Of a stretch of DNA of 38,503 bases, positions 16,650-23,266 are shown piece by piece. Under the pieces are notes generated by a model, which was not told the DNA's origin, made no database searches, and worked only from the letters and a program-made list of their open reading frames with translations. The DNA comes from Prevotella sp. CAG:1031. GTDB lineage: Bacteria > Bacteroidota > Bacteroidia > Bacteroidales > Muribaculaceae. The translations under genes and the position numbers were made by a program. Numbering within the stretch: position 1 is the stretch's first letter; every line of letters begins with the position of its first letter. Where the stretch lies: positions 32,221 to 70,723 of the forward strand of contig HF985594.1 of assembly GCA_000431215.1 (NCBI GenBank), given 5' to 3'.

Positions 16650-17387
16650 ATGGGACAGAAAGTAAATCCGATCAGCAACCGCCTGGGCATCATCCGCGGA
16701 TGGGACTCCAACTGGTACGGCGGTAAAAAATATGGCGACACCCTTCTCGAGGACTCCAAGCTGAGGAAGTACCTGAACGTTCGCCTTGCAAAATCGAGCG
16801 TGTCGCGTATCGTTATCGAGCGCACCCTCAAACTGATAACAATCACCGTATGCACCTCGCGTCCGGGACTGATCATCGGTAAGGGAGGCTCGGAAGTCGA
16901 CAAACTCAAGGAAGAGCTCAAGAAGATAACCGACAAAGATGTCCAGATCAACATCTTCGAAATCAAGCGTCCCGAGCTCGACGCCGAGATCGTAGCCGCT
17001 AACATCGCCCGTCAGATCGAAGGCAAGATCGCCTATCGCCGCGCTATCAAGATGGCCATCGCCTCGACAATGCGCGCCGGTGCCGAAGGCATCAAGGTTC
17101 AGATCTCAGGCCGCCTCAATGGTGCCGAGATTGCCCGTTCCGAGATGTTCAAGGAAGGCCGTACACCGCTCCACACCCTGCGTGCCGACATCGACTACGC
17201 TCTGGTAGAAGCACATACTAAAGTTGGCGTCATCGGCGTCAAAGTATGGATCTGCCGCGGTGAAGTCTATGGCAAACGCGACCTCGCCCCCAACTTCGCC
17301 CAGAGCGGCAAAGAGACGCGCGGTCCGCGCCGCGAGGGCGGCGAACGCCGTGGCGGTTTCCGCAAACCCCGCAACAACAACCGTTGA
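16650..17387 (+). CDS. rpsC: 30S ribosomal protein uS3
   Basis: A 245-residue S3 at the mRNA entry channel. It has the N-terminal MGQKVNPISNRLGI, a KH domain with GLIIGKGGSEVDKL, and the C-terminal S3 domain (GRLNGAEIARSE). The last 30 residues form an Arg/Gly-rich tail (RREGGERRGGFRKP) that could bind RNA. It follows rplV after one base. Confidence 0.98.
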   Translation: MGQKVNPISNRLGIIRGWDSNWYGGKKYGDTLLEDSKLRKYLNVRLAKSSVSRIVIERTLKLITITVCTSRPGLIIGKGGSEVDKLKEELKKITDKDVQINIFEIKRPELDAEIVAANIARQIEGKIAYRRAIKMAIASTMRAGAEGIKVQISGRLNGAEIARSEMFKEGRTPLHTLRADIDYALVEAHTKVGVIGVKVWICRGEVYGKRDLAPNFAQSGKETRGPRREGGERRGGFRKPRNNNR

Positions 17388-17410
17388 ACCCCGCAATACA
17401 GAACTGAACA

Positions 17411-17842
17411 ATGTTACAACCTAAGAAAACAAAATTCCGCCGCTCGCAGAAAGGCCGCATGAAAGGCATTGCCCAGCGCGGCAATCAGCTGGCATTCGGG
17501 TCGTTCGGCATCAAGACCCTCGAATCGAAGTGGATCACGGGCCGTCAGATTGAGGCCGCCCGTGTGGCCGTGACACGCTACATGCAGCGTCAGGGTCAGA
17601 TCTGGATCCGCATATTCCCCGACAAGCCCATCACTAAAAAGCCTGCCGAGGTTCGAATGGGTAAAGGTAAAGGTAATCCCGAAGGTTTCGTTGCACCTGT
17701 GACCCCGGGCCGTATCATAATAGAAGTCGAGGGTGTTCCCTACGACATTGCCAAAGAGGCACTGCGTCTGGCTGCCCAGAAACTTCCGGTCAGCACCAAA
17801 TTTATCGTCAGCCGTGACTATGACCCCACTCAAAACGTCTAA
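17411..17842 (+). CDS. rplP: 50S ribosomal protein uL16
   Basis: A 143-residue L16, needed for tRNA accommodation and late 50S assembly. MLQPKKTKFRRSQKGRMKG and RMGKGKGNPEGFVAPV are typical, and the GRQIEAARVAVTRYMQRQG segment is intact. The arginine hydroxylated in E. coli would lie in the MGKGKG region. rpmC begins six bases after its stop. Confidence 0.98.
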   Translation: MLQPKKTKFRRSQKGRMKGIAQRGNQLAFGSFGIKTLESKWITGRQIEAARVAVTRYMQRQGQIWIRIFPDKPITKKPAEVRMGKGKGNPEGFVAPVTPGRIIIEVEGVPYDIAKEALRLAAQKLPVSTKFIVSRDYDPTQNV

Positions 17843-17848
17843 CGCCTT

Positions 17849-18046
17849 ATGAAGAAAGAAGAAATCAAGGAGATGACCACGGCCGACCTGCGCGACCGCC
17901 TGGAGGTCATGGAAAAGGACTATGCCCAGCTCAAGATCAACCACGCTATCTCGCCCGTTGACAATCCCGCCAAGATCACGGCTGACCGCCGCATGATCGC
18001 CCGCGTCAAAACCGAGCTGCGCCAGCGCGAACTCAACAACAAATAA
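17849..18046 (+). CDS. rpmC: 50S ribosomal protein uL29
   Basis: A 65-residue L29, two antiparallel helices near the tunnel exit. The start MKKEEIKEMTTADLRDRLE and the C-terminal RMIARVKTELRQREL fit the family. The segment HAISPVDNPAKI in the middle is the usual turn. It sits between rplP and rpsQ with 6- and 14-base gaps. Confidence 0.96.
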   Translation: MKKEEIKEMTTADLRDRLEVMEKDYAQLKINHAISPVDNPAKITADRRMIARVKTELRQRELNNK

Positions 18047-18060
18047 CCCCGATCACCGAA

Positions 18061-18318
18061 ATGGAAAAGAGAAACCTCAGAAAAGAGCGCATCGGCATTG
18101 TCACCTCCAACAAGGGCGACAAGACCATCACCGTCACGGTGAAATATAAGGAGAAGCACCCCATCTACGGTAAATTCGTAGGCAAAACCAAGAAGTATCA
18201 CGCTCACGACGAGAAGAACGAGTGTAGCGTCGGCGACAAAGTGCGCCTGATGGAGACCCGCCCCCTGAGCGCTACCAAGAGATGGAGACTTGTAGAAATC
18301 ATCGAAAAAGTTAAATAA
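18061..18318 (+). CDS. rpsQ: 30S ribosomal protein uS17
   Basis: An 85-residue S17, an OB-fold protein that binds 16S rRNA early in assembly. LRKERIGIVTSNKGDKTITV and the conserved KKYHAHDEKNECSVGDKV segment identify it, together with the terminal RPLSATKRWRLVEII. rplN starts two bases after its stop. Confidence 0.97.
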   Translation: MEKRNLRKERIGIVTSNKGDKTITVTVKYKEKHPIYGKFVGKTKKYHAHDEKNECSVGDKVRLMETRPLSATKRWRLVEIIEKVK

Positions 18319-18320
18319 CA

Positions 18321-18686
18321 ATGATACAGACAGAAAGCCGACTCACCGTTGCCGACAACTCAGGCGCAAAAGAGGTGCTTTGCATCCACGTCCTGGGCGG
18401 TACGGGCCGTCGTTACGCCTCGGTGGGCGACATCATCGTTGTCACCGTCAAGAGCGCTATCCCCTCGAGCGATGTCAAGAAGGGAACAGTGTCGAAAGCA
18501 GTTGTTGTCCGCACCAAGAAAGAGGTGCGCCGTCCCGACGGAAGCTATATCCGCTTCGACGACAACGCCTGTGTTCTGCTCAAAAACGACGGTGAGCTCC
18601 GCGGCACCCGTATTTTCGGTCCCGTTGCCCGCGAGCTCCGCGCAACGAACATGAAGATTGTGTCGCTGGCACCCGAGGTACTTTAA
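18321..18686 (+). CDS. rplN: 50S ribosomal protein uL14
   Basis: A 121-residue L14, which forms a bridge to the small subunit and binds the RsfS silencing factor in many bacteria. MIQTESRLTVADNSGAKEV and GTRIFGPVARELR are near-invariant family segments. The ATG lies two bases after rpsQ. Confidence 0.98.
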   Translation: MIQTESRLTVADNSGAKEVLCIHVLGGTGRRYASVGDIIVVTVKSAIPSSDVKKGTVSKAVVVRTKKEVRRPDGSYIRFDDNACVLLKNDGELRGTRIFGPVARELRATNMKIVSLAPEVL

Positions 18687-18722
18687 CTACCCTCAATTCA
18701 CAACCCGACTTTTCGCAAAGCA

Positions 18723-19043
18723 ATGAACAAAATGAATATCAAAAAGGGTGACACCGTCTACGTGCTCAGCGGTAACGACCGCAAGCATACCGGGCGCGTC
18801 CTCAAGGTGCTTCCGGCCAAGCAGGCTGCTATCGTCGAGGGCATCCGCATGGTCACCAAGGCTACCAAGCCGAACGCCAAGAATCCCCAGGGAGGCCTCG
18901 TCAAGACGGAGGCTCCCATCCATATCAGCAACCTCGCCCTCATCGACCCCAAGACCGGCAAGCCCACCCGTGTTGCCTATCGCAAGGACGAAAACGGCAA
19001 ACGCGTGCGTTACGCTAAAAAATCAGGAGAGGAGATTAAGTAA
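18723..19043 (+). CDS. rplX: 50S ribosomal protein uL24
   Basis: A 106-residue L24, an assembly initiator. The KOW motif is the IKKGDTVYVLSGNDRKHTGR segment. An alternative ATG lies three codons in, but the longer start (MNKMNIKKGD) aligns with Bacteroides L24 as I recall it. The stop TAA and the rplE ATG share one base (TAATG at 19041-19045). Confidence 0.97.
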   Translation: MNKMNIKKGDTVYVLSGNDRKHTGRVLKVLPAKQAAIVEGIRMVTKATKPNAKNPQGGLVKTEAPIHISNLALIDPKTGKPTRVAYRKDENGKRVRYAKKSGEEIK

Positions 19044-19582
19044 TGACAACAACACTTCAGAAAGACTATAAGGAGCGCATCGTTCCCGCTCTCGAGAAGC
19101 AGTTCAACTACAAGACCGTCATGATGGTCCCGAAGTTGAAGAAGATCGTCATCAACCAGGGTCTCGGCGAGGCCACTCAGGACAAGAAAGTCATCGAGAC
19201 AGCCCTCAACGAACTGACCGCCATCACCGGCCAGAAAGCAGTAGCAACCCTGTCGCGCAAAGACATCTCGAACTTCAAAGTGCGTAAAAAGATGCCTATC
19301 GGCGTCATGGTGACCCTGCGTCGCGAGCGCATGTATGAGTTCCTCGAGCGTCTGGTTCGCGTGGCTCTGCCCCGTATCCGCGACTTCAAGGGTATCAACT
19401 CGAAGATGGACGGCCGTGGCAACTACACCCTCGGCATCACCGAGCAGATCATCTTCCCCGAGATTAACATCGACAATATCTCGAAGCTCATGGGCATGAA
19501 CATAACCTTCGTTACCTCGGCAAATACCGACGAAGAAGGTTTCGCCCTGCTCAAAGAGTTCGGTCTGCCCTTCAAGAAATAA
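19043..19582 (+). CDS. rplE: 50S ribosomal protein uL5
   Basis: A 179-residue L5, which binds 5S rRNA and contacts P-site tRNA. KIVINQGLGEATQDKK, TGQKAVATLSRKDISNFKVR and the FGLPF end are typical. It overlaps rplX by one base. What follows is unusual: rpsN does not begin until 20074, after a 491-base spacer. Confidence 0.98.
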   Translation: MTTTLQKDYKERIVPALEKQFNYKTVMMVPKLKKIVINQGLGEATQDKKVIETALNELTAITGQKAVATLSRKDISNFKVRKKMPIGVMVTLRRERMYEFLERLVRVALPRIRDFKGINSKMDGRGNYTLGITEQIIFPEINIDNISKLMGMNITFVTSANTDEEGFALLKEFGLPFKK

Positions 19583-19605
19583 TCTCCAGCTGGAAGCTTC
19601 CAATG

Positions 19606-19637
19606 GCGCGGGCGTCCCTTCAGGGGGGCGCCCGCGC
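19606..19637 (+). other. Strong GC hairpin downstream of rplE
   Basis: Bases 19606-19618 pair with 19625-19637 over 13 positions, with one G-U wobble, around the 6-base loop TTCAGG. No T-run follows, so it is not a classical intrinsic terminator. It may stabilise the 3' end of the upstream mRNA or act as a processing or attenuation site. Confidence 0.65.
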
Positions 19638-19747
19638 AGTTGAATATAGCCTCCGGAAAGTCCGATATGCAGGCCGATTCTCTCAGCGCCCACCTTTGTT
19701 GTAGAAAGTGGCGAGGGCCTATCAGAGCCTTTCGGATTCGACTTTTG

Positions 19748-19762
19748 TAAAGTTTAACTTTA
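19748..19762. repeat. AT-rich palindrome in the rplE-rpsN spacer
   Basis: TAAAGTT at 19748-19754 and AACTTTA at 19756-19762 form a perfect inverted repeat around one base. The shape resembles a repressor half-site pair, but no regulator is known for it. Confidence 0.45.
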
Positions 19763-19882
19763 TTTAACTAGGTGTTTGGGGCTATTCGGGCATCCTGATG
19801 GCGCGGATATGCGGTGGTTTGCGAAATTTTTACGACCTTTGCCGTCGGTTTTGTGCGCCTTCCGGGGCGCTTGCACAACACG

Positions 19883-19956
19883 GTGATTCTGCAGCAATTG
19901 CGGCTTCGGCCGTCAGAACTTTGGAATACAGGGATTTTGCATCCCGTGATTCTGCA
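19883..19956 (+). repeat. Pair of GTGATTCTGCA direct repeats
   Basis: The same 11 bases occur at 19883-19893 and 19946-19956, 63 bases apart, within the rplE-rpsN spacer. A small hairpin (GGGAT, 5-base loop, ATCCC) ends at the second copy. They may mark an insertion or duplication. Confidence 0.5.
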
Positions 19957-20041
19957 ATGTCGATGTCTGCTCACGTAAGGTGGTCGGCAGTCGGCAAATT
20001 CTGTGCGGATTGCTATGCTTTTGTGTCGTAACCATGTAACT

Positions 20042-20059
20042 ATTAACCTATTATTAACC
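20042..20059 (+). promoter_or_regulatory. Paired ATTAACC element before rpsN
   Basis: ATTAACC occurs at 20042-20048 and 20053-20059, ending 14 bases before the rpsN ATG. A nearly identical pair precedes rpsA (29571-29589), also within 35 bases of the start codon. It could be a translation enhancer or a protein-binding site in the mRNA leader. Confidence 0.5.
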
Positions 20060-20073
20060 TATAAGATCAGCAA

Positions 20074-20343
20074 ATGGCAAAAGAATCAATGAAGGCCCGC
20101 GAGGTAAAGCGTGCCAAGCTGGTGAAGAAGTATGCTGCCAAGAAGGCCGCTCTCAAAGAGGCCGGTGACTACGATGCTCTTCAGCTGCTGCCCAAAAATG
20201 CCTCGTATGTACGCCTGCACAACCGCTGCCTGATCACCGGTCGTCCCAAAGGCTATATGCGCCAGTTCGGCATTTCGCGTATCCAGTTCCGCGAAATGGC
20301 TTCCGCAGGCCTTATCCCCGGTGTGAAGAAAGCCAGCTGGTAA
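20074..20343 (+). CDS. rpsN: 30S ribosomal protein uS14, zinc-free form
   Basis: An 89-residue S14 of the long type without the CxxC zinc ribbon. It has KAREVKRAKLVKKYAAKK, then NRCLITGRPKGYMRQFGISR and the conserved REMASAGLIPGVKKASW end. It sits alone between two long spacers, 491 bases upstream and 354 bases downstream, unlike in most bacteria where rplE, rpsN and rpsH are adjacent. Confidence 0.97.
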   Translation: MAKESMKAREVKRAKLVKKYAAKKAALKEAGDYDALQLLPKNASYVRLHNRCLITGRPKGYMRQFGISRIQFREMASAGLIPGVKKASW

Positions 20344-20697
20344 GCCCCGGCAGAGGTTCCGCCGCGTTACAGGCGGCTCTGTCACGTTTTACGGCAAATT
20401 GGCGAATTGCTCCCCGGCTCTTCGGAGCCTCTCCGTGCTCAGCCATCGCGGCTGAGAGGCCCGCGCCGCCCCACGCACCGACGCGCGTCAGTCCCCCGGC
20501 CGGGGGAACAGCCCCGCAGGGCTCTTCGGCGAAGAACTCCGCGACGGCGACGAAGCCCGAGGCCGGCTGAAAACAACCAAGCGTGAGAGTGTTAAATATT
20601 GTCTGATGCCCCCGCGAGGGCGTCGCCTCCGCCCCTGCAAGGGGCCTGCGGCACCCCGGCAGCAGATCAATTTAAACTGAAAAATTTTAAACTTACA
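20344..20697 (+). other. 354-base GC-rich hairpin-dense spacer between rpsN and rpsH
   Basis: The segment contains at least five stable hairpins. 20351-20381 has CAGAG and CCGCC arms with a GTT bulge. 20416-20429 is GGCTC, TTCG, GAGCC. 20438-20456 is CTCAGCC, a 5-base loop, GGCTGAG. 20493-20506 is the palindrome CCCCCGGCCGGGGG. 20631-20645 is GCCCC, TGCAA, GGGGC. Composition is much more GC-rich than the genes around it until the last 40 bases, which are AT-rich before rpsH. No gene or promoter was recognised. Confidence 0.7.
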
Positions 20698-21096
20698 ATG
20701 ACAGACCCCATTGCAGACTATCTGACACGTCTGAGAAACGCCATCAAGGCCAACCACCGTGTGGTCGAGATTCCGGCAAGCAACCTCAAGAAGGAGATCA
20801 CCAAGATCCTCTTCGATCAGGGTTACATCCTCAACTATAAGTTTATCGACGGCGAGAATCCCCAGGGAACCATCAAGATCGCCCTCAAATATGATCCCGT
20901 CGACAAAGTCAGCGCAATCAAGAGCCTTCAGCGCGTCTCGCGTCCGGGCCTGCGCCAGTATTGCGGCTACAAAGATATGCCCCGTGTGCTCAACGGCCTC
21001 GGCATCGCTATCCTGTCGACATCGCGCGGCGTCATGACCAATAAACAGGCTGCCCGCGAGCAGGTGGGCGGCGAAGTGCTCTGCTACGTATATTAA
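20698..21096 (+). CDS. rpsH: 30S ribosomal protein uS8
   Basis: A 132-residue S8, a central-domain assembly protein that represses the spc operon in E. coli. It has DPIADYLTRLRNAIKANH, SRPGLRQYCGYKDMPRVLNG and the C-terminal GVMTNKQAAREQVGGEVLCYVY. The frame is open 33 codons further upstream into the GC-rich spacer, but only the ATG at 20698 gives the family N-terminus (MTDPIADYL). Confidence 0.97.
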   Translation: MTDPIADYLTRLRNAIKANHRVVEIPASNLKKEITKILFDQGYILNYKFIDGENPQGTIKIALKYDPVDKVSAIKSLQRVSRPGLRQYCGYKDMPRVLNGLGIAILSTSRGVMTNKQAAREQVGGEVLCYVY

Positions 21097-21117
21097 CCCC
21101 TTGAACCGTTTACGAAA

Positions 21118-21675
21118 ATGTCAAGAATAGGTAAAGCTCCCATTGCAATCCCGGCCGGTGTGACCGTAACCGTGGACAAAGACAACACAGTGACTGTCAA
21201 GGGCCCCAAAGGCACCCTTAGCCAGAAAGTAAATCCCGATCTGACAGTTGAAGTGGCCGACGGCCATCTCACCGTCAGCCGTCCCAGCGACGACCGCGAA
21301 CACCGCGCCCAGCACGGCCTCTTCCGCGCTCTTCTCCACAATATGGTTGTCGGCGTCTCGACCGGCTACTGCAAGGAGATGGAACTCGTCGGCGTCGGCT
21401 ACCGTGCATCGGCCAGCGGCCAGGTTCTGGAACTCTCGCTGGGCTACAGCCACGCCATCTACCTCAAGCTACCCCCCGAGGTCAAGGTAGAGGCAAAGAG
21501 CGAGCGTAACAAAAACCCGCTCATCATTCTCGAGAGCGACGACAAGCAGCTTCTCGGACAGGTTTGCGCAAAGATCCGCTCGCTGCGCAAGCCCGAGCCC
21601 TACAAAGGAAAAGGTATCAAATTTGTCGGCGAGATCATCCGTCGCAAGAGCGGCAAGAGCGCATCTGCCAAATAA
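21118..21675 (+). CDS. rplF: 50S ribosomal protein uL6
   Basis: A 185-residue L6 beside the sarcin-ricin loop. MSRIGKAPIAIPAGVTV and GPKGTLS mark the N-terminal half. The C-terminal half has the conserved PEPYKGKGIKF segment, followed by IRRKSGKSA. It starts 21 bases after rpsH. Confidence 0.98.
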   Translation: MSRIGKAPIAIPAGVTVTVDKDNTVTVKGPKGTLSQKVNPDLTVEVADGHLTVSRPSDDREHRAQHGLFRALLHNMVVGVSTGYCKEMELVGVGYRASASGQVLELSLGYSHAIYLKLPPEVKVEAKSERNKNPLIILESDDKQLLGQVCAKIRSLRKPEPYKGKGIKFVGEIIRRKSGKSASAK

Positions 21676-21693
21676 CATTAAACCGTCAAAACC

Positions 21694-22035
21694 ATGTTTT
21701 CTAAGATTCAACGTCGCAATAAAATCAAGACCCGCATCCGCGGTCGCATATCAGGCACCGCCGAGCGTCCGCGCATGACGGTTTTCCGCTCGAACAAACA
21801 GATCTACGTGCAGCTCGTCGACGACCTCGCCGGCAAGACCCTCTGCGCCGCCTCTTCGCGCGGCATCGCCGAGGGCGACAAGAGCGCCATCGCCGCCAAG
21901 GTAGGCGAAGAAATCGTCCGCAAGGCACAGGAGGCAGGTATCACAACCGTTGTCTTCGACCGTAACGGCTATCTCTTCCACGGACGTGTTAAATCACTCG
22001 CTGACGCAGCTCGCAAAGGCGGACTTAAATTCTAA
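21694..22035 (+). CDS. rplR: 50S ribosomal protein uL18
   Basis: A 113-residue L18, which binds 5S rRNA with L5. RPRMTVFRSNKQIYVQLVDD and the terminal FHGRVKSLADAARKGGLKF are family signatures. The start MFSKIQRRNKIKTRIRGR is basic, as expected for an RNA-binding tail. rpsE starts eight bases after the stop. Confidence 0.97.
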   Translation: MFSKIQRRNKIKTRIRGRISGTAERPRMTVFRSNKQIYVQLVDDLAGKTLCAASSRGIAEGDKSAIAAKVGEEIVRKAQEAGITTVVFDRNGYLFHGRVKSLADAARKGGLKF

Positions 22036-22043
22036 AATCAATC

Positions 22044-22562
22044 ATGGCAAATAAGAATAACAGAGTCAAATCGACCAACGACCTCGAGCTCAAAGACCGC
22101 CTGGTGGCCATCAACCGCGTCACCAAGGTAACCAAGGGCGGCCGCACCTTCACTTTCGCCGCCATCGTCGTTGTCGGCAATGAAAACGGCATCGTAGGCT
22201 GGGGCCTCGGAAAGGCCAATGAAGTCAGCGCCGCCATCGCCAAGGGCGTCGAGGCTGCCAAGAAGAACCTTATCAAAGTTCCCGTCCACAAAGGCACCAT
22301 CCCCCACGAACAGGCTGCCAAGTTCGGCGGTTCGCGTATCATACTCAAGCCCGCCAGCCATGGTACGGGAGTAAAGGCCGGTGGCGCTATGCGTGCCGTG
22401 CTCGAGAGCGTAGGTATCACCGACGTGCTCGCCAAGTCGAAAGGTTCGTCGAACCCCCACAACCTCGTCAAGGCTACTCTCGCCGCTCTTAGCGAAATGC
22501 GTTCGCCCGCAGAAATCGCCCATCAGCGCGGCATCAGCCTTGATAAAGTGTTCAACGGCTAA
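22044..22562 (+). CDS. rpsE: 30S ribosomal protein uS5
   Basis: A 172-residue S5 involved in decoding fidelity and mRNA unwinding. The dsRNA-binding-like N-domain has LVAINRVTKVTKGGRTF and GWGLGKANEVSAAIAKG. The C-domain has GTGVKAGGAMRAVLESVGI and SSNPHNLVKATLAAL. Changes in the N-domain loop cause spectinomycin resistance in other bacteria. Confidence 0.98.
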   Translation: MANKNNRVKSTNDLELKDRLVAINRVTKVTKGGRTFTFAAIVVVGNENGIVGWGLGKANEVSAAIAKGVEAAKKNLIKVPVHKGTIPHEQAAKFGGSRIILKPASHGTGVKAGGAMRAVLESVGITDVLAKSKGSSNPHNLVKATLAALSEMRSPAEIAHQRGISLDKVFNG

Positions 22563-22593
22563 TAAATTCCCTAACAACCACGTTCAATAAACA

Positions 22594-22773
22594 ATGGCAC
22601 AGATTAAGATCAAACAAATCAAGAGCCGCATCAACTGCCCCGCTGTCGAAAAGCGCACGCTCGATGCCCTCGGCCTCAAGAAAATGAATCACACGGTTGT
22701 CAAGGAAGACAATCCCTCGATCATGGGCATGGTGCGCCGTGTCCACCATCTGGTAGAGGTTACACCCGCGTGA
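22594..22773 (+). CDS. rpmD: 50S ribosomal protein uL30
   Basis: A 59-residue L30. The translation begins MAQIKIKQIKSRINCP and continues with the family segment RTLDALGLKKMNHTVVK and the end MVRRVHHLVEVTPA. It lies in the usual place between rpsE and rplO. The stop TGA at 22771 overlaps an in-frame GTG of the next open frame, but rplO probably starts later. Confidence 0.95.
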   Translation: MAQIKIKQIKSRINCPAVEKRTLDALGLKKMNHTVVKEDNPSIMGMVRRVHHLVEVTPA

Positions 22774-22811
22774 GCAATAACCAATCGTCAACATTCAAAA
22801 AACGAAACGAA

Positions 22812-23258
22812 ATGGACTTAAGCAATCTTCAACCCGCCGTTGGTGCGGTCAAGAATAAGAAGCGCATCGGCCGCGGCCCCGGTTCGGGCAAGGGCGGCAC
22901 ATCGACCCGCGGTCACAAGGGTGCGAAATCGCGTTCGGGCTACAGCCGCAAGATCGGCTTCGAGGGCGGTCAGATGCCTCTGCAGCGCCGTGTGCCGAAA
23001 TTCGGCTTCAAGAATATCAACCGTGTAGAATACAAGGCTATCAACCTTGGAGACCTCGAGACAATAGCAGCCGCCAACAATCTCGACAAGATCGGCCCCG
23101 AAGAACTCCGCAAATTCGGCATTCTCAAAGGCCGCAAGCTCGTCAAGATTCTCGGCAACGGCTCGCTGACACGCAAGCTTGCCGTCGAGGCCAATGCTTT
23201 CTCGGCTGCCGCCGAGAAGGCCATAGTTGAAGCCGGTGGCACGGTAGCTAAAATTTAA
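22812..23258 (+). CDS. rplO: 50S ribosomal protein uL15
   Basis: A 148-residue L15, a late assembly protein. MDLSNLQPAVGAVKNKKRIG and RGPGSGKGGTSTRGHKGAKS are typical, then GFEGGQMPLQRRVPKFGF. A GTG at 22770 would add 14 residues with no family match, so I chose the ATG at 22812. secY follows after eight bases. Confidence 0.97.
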   Translation: MDLSNLQPAVGAVKNKKRIGRGPGSGKGGTSTRGHKGAKSRSGYSRKIGFEGGQMPLQRRVPKFGFKNINRVEYKAINLGDLETIAAANNLDKIGPEELRKFGILKGRKLVKILGNGSLTRKLAVEANAFSAAAEKAIVEAGGTVAKI

Positions 23259-23266
23259 AATTCATC

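Larger units (their letters stand above)
19583..20073 (+). other. 491-base spacer between rplE and rpsN
   Basis: A long gap inside an otherwise packed operon. It holds a 12-base palindrome (TGGAAGCTTCCA, 19591-19602), a strong GC hairpin (19606-19637), a 7+1+7 AT palindrome (19748-19762), a hairpin at 19851-19878, two copies of GTGATTCTGCA (19883-19893 and 19946-19956) and paired ATTAACC motifs just before rpsN. The only open frame, of 77 codons, resembles no family I know. No full promoter match was found. Confidence 0.7.

Noticed and set aside
19606..19637. The GC hairpin after rplE as an intrinsic terminator
   Set aside because: No T-run follows the stem, and essential genes downstream have no clear promoter of their own. 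It was listed as a hairpin of unknown role instead.
19818..19842. A promoter in the rplE-rpsN spacer from TTTG and GACCTTTGC
   Set aside because: The two elements are only 12 bases apart, against about 20 in the clear promoters of this window, and the -7 element lacks the leading TA.
19798..20031. A 77-codon open frame in the rplE-rpsN spacer
   Set aside because: It has no recognisable family, no promoter and no plausible protein features, and it overlaps the hairpins and repeats of the spacer.
22770..22811. A GTG start for rplO overlapping the rpmD stop
   Set aside because: The extra 14 residues do not belong to L15, whereas the ATG at 22812 gives the expected N-terminus.
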